Below are positions 33,963 to 42,175 of a DNA stretch of 64,000 nucleotides, one piece after another; position 1 is the first letter of the stretch, and every line of letters starts with the position of its first letter. This DNA is from Microbacterium faecale (GTDB taxonomy: Bacteria; Actinomycetota; Actinomycetes; Actinomycetales; Microbacteriaceae). The notes beneath the pieces are model-generated. The model was not told where the DNA came from. It did no database searches and saw only the letters and a program-made list of their open reading frames with translations. The stretch is from assembly GCF_014640975.1 (NCBI RefSeq), contig NZ_BMHO01000001.1, positions 816,166 through 880,165 on the forward strand. The letters are read 5' to 3'. The position numbers and the translations under genes were made by a program.

Positions 33963-35156
33963 ATGCCGGACGACATCGACCGACCGCTCGAGGGGATCCT
34001 CGTGCTCGACTTCAGCCAGTTCCTTGCGGGACCTGTCGCTGCGATGCGACTGGCCGACCTCGGTGCCCGCGTCATCAAAATTGAACGACCCGGATCCGGC
34101 GACATCGGCCGCACACTCGCGTTCGCAGGCAGTGTCGCCGACGAGGAGACGGTCTCGTTCCACGCGATGAACCGCAACAAGGAAGGCATGACAGCCGACC
34201 TGAAGAACCCGGCGGATCTGGAGCGCGTGAAGGACCTCGTGCGCCATGCCGACGTGATCGTGCAGAACTTCCGACCCGGCGTGATGGAGCGCATCGGCCT
34301 CGACTACGAGACCGTGAAGGAGATCAACCCTGGCCTCATCTACGCGAGTGCGAGCGGCTTCGGCAATACGGGGCCGTGGAAGGACCGACCGGGCCAGGAC
34401 CTCCTCGCGCAGTCGATGTCCGGTCTGCCGTGGCTCAACGGATCCCGCGAGCACGGCCCCGTTCCGGTGGGCCTCTCGATCGCCGACCACCTCACGAGCT
34501 GCCACATCGCGCAGGGGGTCACAGCGCTGCTCGTCCGTCGCGCCCGCACGGGACGCGGAGGGCTGGTCGAGACGAGCCTGCTCGAGTCGATGCTCGATCT
34601 GCAGTTCGAGCTGCTGAGCGTGCACCTGAACGACCCGTCGATCACCGTCCGTCGCGGCGGCGAGCAGTCGGCGCACGCGTTCCTCGCCGCCCCGTACGGC
34701 ACGTACCCGACGGCGGACGGGCACATTGCGCTGGCCATGAACCCGCTTCCGAAACTCGCGGAGCTGCTCGAGATCGACGAACTTCGCGCGTACACGGAGG
34801 AAGATGCGTGGTCGAAGCGCAGTGCCGCCGAAGAACTGCTCGCGACGCGCCTCGCGACCGCGCCGACGGAGCACTGGCTCCGTGTCCTCGACGCAGCCGA
34901 CGTCTGGTGCGCGCCCGTGCTGACACTTGAGGAGCTCGTCGCGCACGACGGCTTCTCCGCGATCGACATGGTGCAGAGCATCGACCGCGATGCCGCACTC
35001 ACGCGCGACGGGCAGTCGATGTCGCTCAAGACGACACGCAGTCCGATCCGCGTCGACGGGCGTCCCCTCGTGAGCGCGACACCGTCGCCCAAGCTCGGCC
35101 AGCACGACGCCGAGCTCCGCGAGGAGTTCGGCTGGTCGGACGAGGCCTCGGCATGA
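33963..35156 (+). CDS. Family III (CaiB/BaiF) CoA-transferase
   Basis: About 397 residues. The N-terminus LEGILVLDFSQFLAGPVAAMRLADLGARVIKIERP (quoted in part as landmarks DFSQFLAGP and ARVIKIERP) is the family signature. The catalytic aspartate is expected in GLSIADHLTS near residue 175. RNKEGMTADLKNP and GYGNTGPWK-like ASGFGNTGPWKDRPGQD are also typical. ATG 33963 is preferred because AGGAG lies just upstream and an earlier ATG at 33894 would place the operator inside the gene. Such enzymes move CoA onto a carboxylic acid. With the MaoC hydratase and an acid transporter, it suggests CoA-dependent breakdown of an unsaturated or hydroxy acid. Confidence 0.92.
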   Translation: MPDDIDRPLEGILVLDFSQFLAGPVAAMRLADLGARVIKIERPGSGDIGRTLAFAGSVADEETVSFHAMNRNKEGMTADLKNPADLERVKDLVRHADVIVQNFRPGVMERIGLDYETVKEINPGLIYASASGFGNTGPWKDRPGQDLLAQSMSGLPWLNGSREHGPVPVGLSIADHLTSCHIAQGVTALLVRRARTGRGGLVETSLLESMLDLQFELLSVHLNDPSITVRRGGEQSAHAFLAAPYGTYPTADGHIALAMNPLPKLAELLEIDELRAYTEEDAWSKRSAAEELLATRLATAPTEHWLRVLDAADVWCAPVLTLEELVAHDGFSAIDMVQSIDRDAALTRDGQSMSLKTTRSPIRVDGRPLVSATPSPKLGQHDAELREEFGWSDEASA

Positions 35157-36280
35157 CGACGCTCCGCGGGATCACGTGGGACCACCCGCGTGGCTACGAC
35201 TGCCTCGTCGCGGCGTCGGCCGAGTACGCCCGGCAGACCGGCGTGACCGTGACGTGGCAGAAGCATCCGCTGAGCGCGTTCGAGGGCGCGCCCATCGAAG
35301 AGCTGGCGGCCGACTACGACCTCCTGGTGATGGACCACCCGCACATCCCGGAGGCGGTCGAGAAGGGCGCGCTCGCCGCACTCGACGGGCACGGATTCGA
35401 CGACGAACTCGCCGCGCTCGCGTCGCAGTCGGTCGGCCCGTCGCACGACACCTACGCGTATCGCGGCCACCAGTACGGTCTCGCCACCGACTCGGCGGCG
35501 CAGGTCGCGGTCTATCGACCGGATCTGCTCCCCGAGCCGCCGCGTGACTGGGACGGCGTCTTCGAGCTGGCCCGGGAGGGTCGCGTGCTCTGGCCCGCAC
35601 ATCCCGTTCACGCGCTGTCGAGCCTCGTCACGTTGACCGGCAATGCCGGTGCGCCGCCGGCAAGTGACCCCGGGTCCTTTCTCGACGAGGAGTTCGCCGG
35701 CGCCGCGCTGGAGCGCATGCACGCACTCGCCGAGCTCGTGCCGGAGGCGAACCTTGCGCAGAACCCCATCGACATCGCGGAAGAGCTGAGCGCAACCGAT
35801 CGGTACGCGTACGCGCCACTCATCTACGGGTACGTGAACTACTCGCGCCCCGGATTCCGTCGACACCGACTGCAGTTCATCGACATCCCGCGTGGCCCCG
35901 CTGGGGTGGCCGGTTCGCAGATCGGCGGCGCGGGTATCGCGGTCTCCGCGACCGCGAGCGACGTCGACGCGGGTCGGGCGTTCGCGCTCTGGCTCGCGTC
36001 GCCTGACGTGCAGCGCGGCGTCTATTACGACAACGGCGGGCAGCCCGGGTATGGCGCCGCGTGGGAAGACGAACGACTGAACGAGGACTCTCTCGACTTC
36101 TTCCGCGGCACGCGGCAGACGCTCGAAGGTGCGAGCATCCGCCCGCGCTTCGCCGGATGGCCGGCATTCCAGAACCAGGCATCGGTATGGACGAATCAGG
36201 CGCTTCGCCGCGACATCAGTGATGGTGAACTGTTCCGCCTCCTGCGCGAGGGCGCCGCAGAACTGCTAGTGGAGGACTGA
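35153..36280 (+). CDS. Solute-binding-protein-like protein without signal peptide
   Basis: A 375-residue protein resembling family 1 extracellular solute-binding proteins: [42 protein letters not shown] split by loops, [21 protein letters not shown] and [21 protein letters not shown]. It begins [14 protein letters not shown] and has no hydrophobic leader or lipobox, so it should stay in the cytoplasm. It overlaps the CoA-transferase gene by ATGA and is followed after one base by the MaoC gene. There is no ABC permease in the operon. An intracellular ligand-binding or enzymatic role in the CoA pathway is therefore likely, but no function is known to me. Confidence 0.85.
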   Translation: MTTLRGITWDHPRGYDCLVAASAEYARQTGVTVTWQKHPLSAFEGAPIEELAADYDLLVMDHPHIPEAVEKGALAALDGHGFDDELAALASQSVGPSHDTYAYRGHQYGLATDSAAQVAVYRPDLLPEPPRDWDGVFELAREGRVLWPAHPVHALSSLVTLTGNAGAPPASDPGSFLDEEFAGAALERMHALAELVPEANLAQNPIDIAEELSATDRYAYAPLIYGYVNYSRPGFRRHRLQFIDIPRGPAGVAGSQIGGAGIAVSATASDVDAGRAFALWLASPDVQRGVYYDNGGQPGYGAAWEDERLNEDSLDFFRGTRQTLEGASIRPRFAGWPAFQNQASVWTNQALRRDISDGELFRLLREGAAELLVED

Positions 36281-36281
36281 C

Positions 36282-36740
36282 ATGCGCACGATGGATCGAT
36301 TCTTCGAGGACTACGAGGTCGGTGAGCGGCGCGTCACGACCGGACGCACGATCACCGAGGCTGACATCGTCCTACACGCGGGGCAGACGGGAGACTTTTT
36401 CCCCCACCACATGGACAAGGAATGGGCCGCGACGCAGCCGTTCAAGAAGCGCATCGCACACGGCACGCTCATCATGTCTGTCGCTGTCGGGCAGACGGCT
36501 GGAGACATCAATCCGCAGTCGATGAGCTACGGGTACGACCGCGTGCGCTTCATTGCCCCGGTCTTCATCGACGACACGATCACGGTGACGGCCGAGATCA
36601 CCGAGAAGCGGGATCATAAGAAGCGCCCCGAGGATTTCGGTTACGTCGACGAACTCGTCAGCGTCGTGAACCAGGACGGCGACACGGTGCTCGTGCTCAC
36701 GCACGTCTATCTCGTCAACAAGCGCGGCAGCGACGACTGA
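36282..36740 (+). CDS. MaoC-like (R)-specific enoyl-CoA hydratase
   Basis: A 152-residue hot-dog-fold protein. The hydratase motif [14 protein letters not shown] contains the catalytic pair Asp38 and His43, followed by [20 protein letters not shown] lies 6 bases before ATG 36282. MaoC enzymes add water to, or remove it from, a CoA-linked double bond. The usual asparagine after the aspartate (GDxNPxH) is a phenylalanine here, which may reflect an unusual substrate. It probably acts on the CoA ester made by the transferase two genes upstream. Confidence 0.92.
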   Translation: MRTMDRFFEDYEVGERRVTTGRTITEADIVLHAGQTGDFFPHHMDKEWAATQPFKKRIAHGTLIMSVAVGQTAGDINPQSMSYGYDRVRFIAPVFIDDTITVTAEITEKRDHKKRPEDFGYVDELVSVVNQDGDTVLVLTHVYLVNKRGSDD

Positions 36741-36754
36741 ATGGAGAAGCTTCC

Positions 36755-37615
36755 ATGACAACCCCGATCATCGATGCACACCAGCACGTGTGGGACCCCG
36801 CTCGTGGCGACTACGGGTGGCTCGCGGGTGAGCCCGACTCGATCAACAGGGCGTTCACGCTCGAAGAGCTGCTCCCGGAGCTGCGCGCCGCCGGAGTCGA
36901 CCGCGTCGTCCAGGTGCAGTCGGCGGATCACGTCCAGGACACCGAGCTGATGCTCGAGTCCGCGGCGCGGCACGAGGAGGTGGCCGCGATCGTCGCGTAC
37001 GCACCGCTCGGTCGCCCTGACGATGCCGCGCGCATAGTCGAGTCCTGGCGGGGCAACTCGCTCATGGTCGGCGTGCGGAACCTCATCCACAACATGCCGG
37101 ACCCGAGTTGGCTGCTGCGTCCTGAGGTGGACGAGGGGCTCGGGATCCTCGAGCGCGCCGGGCTGACGTTCGATCTCGTGTCGGTGCTGCCGCGCCACCT
37201 CGAGCTCGTGCCGATCATCTCGGAGCGTCACCCCGACCTGCGCATCGTGATAGATCACCTGTCCAAGCCGCCGATCGGTGCGGAGGAGCGCGAGCCGTGG
37301 TGGAGCCTCATCGGAGCGGCCGCTGAGAACCCGAACGTGTTCGGGAAGGTCAGTGGGCTCTACCCCTCTGTCGGCGATCCCGCGGGAGGGACGAGCGATC
37401 TGGTCGCCCCGTTCTTCGACCGCGCGCTCGAGCTTTTCGGGTCCGAACGTCTGATGTATGGCGGCGATTGGCCGATCTCCGTGGTGGCCGGCGGGTACAC
37501 GCGCGTCTGGCAGACACTGCAGCCGCTCTTCAACACCCTGGGCACGCGGGACCGGGAGCGGGTGCTCGGGGGTACGGCTGCCGAGTTCTACCGCATCGAT
37601 ACATCGAGGCTGTGA
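36755..37615 (+). CDS. Amidohydrolase-2 family lactonase/hydrolase
   Basis: A 286-residue TIM-barrel hydrolase related to L-fuconolactonase and similar sugar-lactone or dicarboxylate-lactone hydrolases. Metal ligands appear as HQH (His9, His11) in IIDAHQHVWDP, a histidine in IVIDHLSKPPI and an aspartate in MYGGDWPIS. It has no signal peptide. It is the last gene of the operon with the CoA-transferase and MaoC. A plausible role is opening a lactone formed from, or supplied as, the transported acid; the substrate is not determined by sequence. Confidence 0.88.
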   Translation: MTTPIIDAHQHVWDPARGDYGWLAGEPDSINRAFTLEELLPELRAAGVDRVVQVQSADHVQDTELMLESAARHEEVAAIVAYAPLGRPDDAARIVESWRGNSLMVGVRNLIHNMPDPSWLLRPEVDEGLGILERAGLTFDLVSVLPRHLELVPIISERHPDLRIVIDHLSKPPIGAEEREPWWSLIGAAAENPNVFGKVSGLYPSVGDPAGGTSDLVAPFFDRALELFGSERLMYGGDWPISVVAGGYTRVWQTLQPLFNTLGTRDRERVLGGTAAEFYRIDTSRL

Positions 37616-37659
37616 TGGCCAGTTAGACTCGATTCGATAAACATCGGACCAATTAGCGC

Positions 37660-37671
37660 TCAATCGATTGA
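37660..37671 (+). promoter_or_regulatory. Perfect palindromic LacI-type operator before the CUT1 operon
   Basis: TCAATCGATTGA is a 12-base perfect palindrome with central CG. Its core CAATCGATTG matches 33903-33912 exactly. It overlaps a possible -35 element TTGACG (37668-37673), with a weak TAGCGT 18 bases further on. Repression by the upstream LacI protein is inferred. Confidence 0.6.
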
Positions 37672-37761
37672 CGCAAGCGTGACGCGTTCGCTAGCGTTTC
37701 GCAGGCTGGCATCGCGGCCGCCGCGACCCGAACGCGGCACCCGTACTCAAAGGAGAGTCAA

Positions 37762-39078
37762 ATGACGAAGAAGCTCATGGCGGCGGGCGGGACGACCCTC
37801 GTCGCCGCCCTCGCACTCGCAGGGTGCGCTGGAGGAGGATCTCAGGGCGGAGACCCGCCCGCGCAGACCGACTCGGGTGGACCGATCACCGTGTGGGTGG
37901 ACCCGCCCCGCGTGCCCGCGGCTGAGGCCTTCACAGAAGCTCACCCGGACATCGAGATCGAGATCACCCAGATCGACGGCACCGTCGGCGGACAGACCGT
38001 GCGCCAGGCGTTCGCCAACTTCGACACTGCCGGCGAGGGATGGCCCGACGCCATCTTCTTCCCGACGAACGACGACATCGCGTGGGCGACGAGCTCGACG
38101 AGCAACTATGCGGCCGATCTCACCGACCTGATGTCGGAAGTCATCGAGGGGTACGACGAAGCGGTCCTTTCGTTCTGCGAGATCGACGGGCAGATCCGGT
38201 GCCTGCGCAACGACGCGGCCCCCGATGTGCTCTGGTACGACGAGGTGTTCTTCGAGGAGAACGGCTACGAGGTCCCCACCACATGGGAGGGCTACGCCGA
38301 TCTCGCCGTGACGATCGCGGAGGAGCACCCCGGGAAGATCTCGGGCATGCTCGGCGACGCTTACGCCGTCAACCGCTACCTGCAGGCGGCGAACTGCCCG
38401 ACCAACGAACGCGTCAGCGAGACCGAGGCGCGCATCGACCTCTCGGCCGAGGGCTGCGGCAAGATGGTCGACCTGCTGAGCCAGATGCAGGAGGCGGACG
38501 CGCTGTCGAACCAGGGCATCTTCGACGGCGACGCCGCCGAGGCCGGTCAGAACATGGTCATGAGCCCGGGCGCCGCCTGGTGGGGCAACTACCTCTACCG
38601 CGACACGTGGGGCGTCGAAGCCGGACGCATCAGCGCGACCACGCCGCTCGCCTGGGAAGGCGACTCGGAGCCGACCACAGGCAATGAGGGCGGCGGCCTC
38701 TGGGGTCTGTCGTCGCACATCACGGGCGAGCAGCTCGAGAACGCGATCACGTTCCTCGAGTTCGTCGCGACGGATCCGGCGTGGCAGGTCGAGCTGTCGA
38801 CCGGTCTACCCGGCTACGGACCGGTCCAGGATGAGTGGCTCGAGCAGGTCGCCACGGACGACTACTTCGCTGACATCGAGGGAAGCCAGACGGCCTTCAA
38901 GGAGTCGCTGGGATATGTCGCGCCGTACGACTACATGATGTACGACACCGGATCCGTGTGGACCCAGACCGTGCCGCCGACGCTGATCGGCGGCGGCAGC
39001 ATCGAGGATGCGATCGCCGCCTTCGGCGAGGAGCTGACCAACCAGGCCGAGTCTGTCGGTTACACCATCACGCAGTAA
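37762..39078 (+). CDS. ABC transporter substrate-binding lipoprotein, family 1 (CUT1)
   Basis: A 438-residue lipoprotein. AAGGAG precedes ATG 37762, and the lipobox LAGC gives Cys22. The mature protein is a type 2 binding protein: ITVWVDPPRVPAAEAFTEAHP, DGQIRCLRNDAAPDVLWYDEVFF and TFLEFVATDPAWQVELSTG are landmark stretches. CUT1 proteins usually bind di- or oligosaccharides, or glycerol-phosphate-like ligands. It is the first gene of an operon with two permeases and an oxidoreductase; the ATPase gene is missing, so a shared MsmK-type ATPase elsewhere in the genome is expected. Confidence 0.93.
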   Translation: MTKKLMAAGGTTLVAALALAGCAGGGSQGGDPPAQTDSGGPITVWVDPPRVPAAEAFTEAHPDIEIEITQIDGTVGGQTVRQAFANFDTAGEGWPDAIFFPTNDDIAWATSSTSNYAADLTDLMSEVIEGYDEAVLSFCEIDGQIRCLRNDAAPDVLWYDEVFFEENGYEVPTTWEGYADLAVTIAEEHPGKISGMLGDAYAVNRYLQAANCPTNERVSETEARIDLSAEGCGKMVDLLSQMQEADALSNQGIFDGDAAEAGQNMVMSPGAAWWGNYLYRDTWGVEAGRISATTPLAWEGDSEPTTGNEGGGLWGLSSHITGEQLENAITFLEFVATDPAWQVELSTGLPGYGPVQDEWLEQVATDDYFADIEGSQTAFKESLGYVAPYDYMMYDTGSVWTQTVPPTLIGGGSIEDAIAAFGEELTNQAESVGYTITQ

Positions 39079-39085
39079 GGCGGAT

Positions 39086-40039
39086 ATGTCGCACACCACG
39101 ACCCTGCTGACGGGGAAGAGTCGCGCCCCGTTCGGCCCGATGCGCACCCGGCGCGCCGAGGCTCTCGGTGCCTGGACGCTGCTCGTGCCGTACACGCTGC
39201 TCTTCCTCGTCGGCGCCGCGATCCCGATCGGCTATGCCTTCGTCACCGCGTTGCAGAAGGCGCCGACGCCCGTCGACCCGACGGGCGGCTTCGGCGGCCT
39301 GCAGTCGTTCGTGACGGTGTTCACCGATCACCGGTTCTGGAACACGTTCCAGAACATCTTCGTGGTGATGATCATCTGGCTGCCGATCATGGTGCTCGGC
39401 ATCGTGGGGCTCGCGCTGCTCCTGCACGCGAGCCCCAGCCGCTTCGGCGGGGCGATGCGGTTCATCTACTACATCCCCGGCGCGCTCGGCGGCATCGCCA
39501 ACTTCGTGCTGTGGGTGTACCTGATCGACCCGCAGCGCTCGCCGATCGCGTTCCTCTGGCAGGGCATGGGGGCGAACTCTTTTAAAGAGGTGATCACGGC
39601 GGGCAACATGCCGGGGATCCTCACCGCGATGCTCTTCTTCCAGGGCGTCGGCACCTGGATCATCGTGGTCAACGGAGGGCTCAACGGCATCTCCGAGGAG
39701 GTGCTGGAGGCGGCCAGGCTCGACGGCGCGAACGCGTGGCAGCTCGCGTGGAACGTCAAGCTGCCGATCATCCGCCCGTGGATCGGATACGCCGCGCTCA
39801 TGAACGTCGCGTACGGTTTCCAGCTGTTCCTCGAGCCGTACCTTCTGCGGCAGATCTCGTCCGGCGCCGTCTCCCCGGAGTGGGCGCCGACGCAGCTCGG
39901 ATACGCGTTCGCGTTCACCAACCGCGACTTCCCCGCTGCCGCTGCGATGTCGATCGTGCTGCTCGCGATCACCCTCGCCATCGGATGGGTCATCGTGCGC
40001 AAGAGCGGCATGTTCGGTGACGAGAAGGAGACCGCATGA
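39086..40039 (+). CDS. Sugar ABC transporter permease, CUT1 first subunit (MalF/UgpA type)
   Basis: A 317-residue protein with six main membrane helices. The cytoplasmic coupling motif is EEVLEAARLDGANAWQLAWNVKLP (EAA loop), and the start LGAWTLLVPYTLLFLVGAAIP is typical. It pairs with the next gene product, which overlaps by ATGA. It begins 7 bases after the binding-protein gene; the ribosome site is a weak AAGG. Confidence 0.93.
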   Translation: MSHTTTLLTGKSRAPFGPMRTRRAEALGAWTLLVPYTLLFLVGAAIPIGYAFVTALQKAPTPVDPTGGFGGLQSFVTVFTDHRFWNTFQNIFVVMIIWLPIMVLGIVGLALLLHASPSRFGGAMRFIYYIPGALGGIANFVLWVYLIDPQRSPIAFLWQGMGANSFKEVITAGNMPGILTAMLFFQGVGTWIIVVNGGLNGISEEVLEAARLDGANAWQLAWNVKLPIIRPWIGYAALMNVAYGFQLFLEPYLLRQISSGAVSPEWAPTQLGYAFAFTNRDFPAAAAMSIVLLAITLAIGWVIVRKSGMFGDEKETA

Positions 40040-40959
40040 GCGCCCCCGCCTACAAGGGATCGGCCTCCGCGACGGCCGGCCGCGTCGGACGCATCGTCAC
40101 AATGCTCGTGGTTGCGGCCTTCTTCCTGCTCCCGATCCTTGGGTTCATCTCGCTCATCTTCCGCAGCGAGGAGGGGCTCAACTCGGGTGAGGCGGGCCTG
40201 TTCGGGCTCGGCGGGATGTCCATCGACAACCTCCTCTACAGCTGGAACGAGTTGTCGAAGTTCGGTCCGGGCGGCGGCGGGGTGTTCCAACGCTGGCTGA
40301 TGAACTCGATCGCCGTTGGCGTGGGTGGCACGGTGCTCGCGGTCGTCGCCGCGATCCCGGCCGGCTACGCGTTCGCGCGGCTGCGGTTCCGCTTCCGCAA
40401 GGCGTTCCTGTTCATCACGCTGCTTGCGATGGTGATGCCGAACACGGTGCTCGTGATTCCGATCTTCCTCGAGGTCAACGCCATCGGTGCGATCGGCCAG
40501 CTGTGGCCGGTCGCGGTCATCATGGGCTTCTATCCGTTCGGTGTGTACCTGGCGTACATCCACTTCATGACGACCATGCCGCACGAGCTCGTCGAGGCGG
40601 CGCGCATCGACGGCCTCGGCGAGGTGGCGACGTTCTTCCAGATCGGTGTGCCGCTCGCGAAGCAGGCGATCGCGCTCGTGGCGTTCTTCTCGTTCGTCGC
40701 GAACTGGATCAACTTCTTCCTGCCGCTCGCCCTGCTGACCTCGAACCAGCAGAACAAGCTGATCTCGATCGGGATCCAGGAACTGATCGGCGCGAGCCCG
40801 ATGTTCAACGCGACGGTTGCCGCGGGCCTCGACGTGAAGCTCTACCTGCCGCAGTTGGCGCTCGCGACAGTGGTCTCGATGCTGCCGTTGCTGGCGATGT
40901 TCCTCGGAGCGCAGCGGTTCCTGATCAAGGGCCAGACGGTCGGAGCGGTGAAGGGATGA
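40036..40959 (+). CDS. Sugar ABC transporter permease, CUT1 second subunit (MalG/UgpE type)
   Basis: A 307-residue protein with six membrane helices and the EAA loop ELVEAARIDGLGEVATFFQIGVP. The segment NSIAVGVGGTVLAVVAAIPAGYAFARL is characteristic of MalG-type subunits. It overlaps both neighbours by ATGA. Together with the preceding permease it forms the channel. Confidence 0.93.
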   Translation: MSAPAYKGSASATAGRVGRIVTMLVVAAFFLLPILGFISLIFRSEEGLNSGEAGLFGLGGMSIDNLLYSWNELSKFGPGGGGVFQRWLMNSIAVGVGGTVLAVVAAIPAGYAFARLRFRFRKAFLFITLLAMVMPNTVLVIPIFLEVNAIGAIGQLWPVAVIMGFYPFGVYLAYIHFMTTMPHELVEAARIDGLGEVATFFQIGVPLAKQAIALVAFFSFVANWINFFLPLALLTSNQQNKLISIGIQELIGASPMFNATVAAGLDVKLYLPQLALATVVSMLPLLAMFLGAQRFLIKGQTVGAVKG

Positions 40960-42050
40960 TGAGGTCGGAGCGCACGATGCCGGCCGCCTACGACGGCGGT
41001 CGGCCCACGGATCCGCGCCCGATCGTGATCGTCGGGGCGGGCGGCATCGTGCGTGATGCGCACCTGCCGGCGTACCGCAAGGCGGGCTTCCCGGTGTGGG
41101 GGATCGTCGACATCGCGACGGAGAAGGCCGAGGCGCTCGCCGCCGAGTACGGGATCGAGAACGTGTTCGCCTCGGTGCGCGACGCCGTGACGCACGCGCC
41201 CTCGGACGCGGTGTACGACCTCGCGCTCATGCCCGAGCACGTGCCCGACGCGCTCGAGGCGCTGCCGCGCGGGTCCGCCGTGCTGATCCAGAAGCCGCTC
41301 GGCCACAGCCTCGAGCAGGGGATCGCGCTGCGTGACGCATGCCGCCGGCGCGACCTCGTCGCAGCGGTCAACACACAGTTGCGGTTCGCGCCGTACATCG
41401 CCGAGGCGCGACGGCTGATCGCGGCGGGCGAGATCGGCGAGGTGTACGATTTCGACCTGCGGGTGACGGTGGAGACGCCGTGGCACATGTTCCCGCAGGT
41501 GTTCGGGCAGGAACGACTCGAGTTCACGATGCACTCGGTGCACTACATGGACCTCGCCCGCTCGTTCTTCGGAGACCCGGACGGCGTGAGCGCGACGACC
41601 GTTCGGCACCCGGAGAAGCCGGACGTCGCGACGACGCGGTCCAGCGTCATCATGCGCTACCGCGACCGACCGCTGCGCGTCGTGATCGGCACGAATCACG
41701 ACCATGACTTCGGGCCGCGGCATCAGGAGAGCTTCGTCCGCTGGGAAGGGACGCGGGGCGCGATCCGTGCGCGCATGGGGTTGCTCATGGACTACCCCGA
41801 AGGTGTTCCCGACGCGCTCGAGATCGCGCGGCACGGCGACCGCGAGTGGACGCCGATTCCGTTCACCGGATCCTGGTTCCCGGACGCCTTCATCGACTCG
41901 ATGGGCGTGCTGCAGCGGTTCGTCGCGGGGGAGATCCCCGAGCTTCCGACGTCGGTCGACGACGTCCTGCGGACGATGGCAGTCGTCGAGGCCGCTTACC
42001 GATCCGAGGACGTCGAGGGCGTGGATCCGAACCCTGAGGGAATCGCGTAA
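40956..42050 (+). CDS. Gfo/Idh/MocA-family NAD(P)-dependent sugar oxidoreductase
   Basis: About 364 residues starting at ATG 40956 (ATGA overlap with the permease). The Rossmann motif is IVIVGAGGIVRDAHLPAYRK; the usual EKP is QKP in LIQKPLGHSLEQG, keeping the catalytic lysine. TMHSVHYMDLARSFFGDP carries the typical active-site histidine region. Family members oxidise sugars, sugar acids or inositols, and D-apiose dehydrogenase belongs to this family. Here the gene is coupled to a CUT1 transporter and so more likely acts on that substrate, but a link to the apiose pathway cannot be excluded. Confidence 0.9.
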   Translation: MMRSERTMPAAYDGGRPTDPRPIVIVGAGGIVRDAHLPAYRKAGFPVWGIVDIATEKAEALAAEYGIENVFASVRDAVTHAPSDAVYDLALMPEHVPDALEALPRGSAVLIQKPLGHSLEQGIALRDACRRRDLVAAVNTQLRFAPYIAEARRLIAAGEIGEVYDFDLRVTVETPWHMFPQVFGQERLEFTMHSVHYMDLARSFFGDPDGVSATTVRHPEKPDVATTRSSVIMRYRDRPLRVVIGTNHDHDFGPRHQESFVRWEGTRGAIRARMGLLMDYPEGVPDALEIARHGDREWTPIPFTGSWFPDAFIDSMGVLQRFVAGEIPELPTSVDDVLRTMAVVEAAYRSEDVEGVDPNPEGIA

Positions 42051-42105
42051 CGCGACCGTCCGGGGATCCGTAGGGTGCGGTCGTGTATAGTCTCGCAACG
42101 GTGCG

Positions 42106-42117
42106 TGAATCGTTTCA
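42106..42117 (+). promoter_or_regulatory. LacI-type operator before the MFS gene
   Basis: TGAATCGTTTCA is the exact reverse complement of TGAAACGATTCA at 44816-44827. A TATAGT element (42086-42091) lies 14 bases upstream and could be the -10. The two operators flank the LacI gene at 43611-44618, its likely source of repressor. Confidence 0.65.
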
Positions 42118-42175
42118 TTAATCTCATGACGATCACGCGGACTACCCCCTCACGACGGAAAGATTTCGGGCACAC

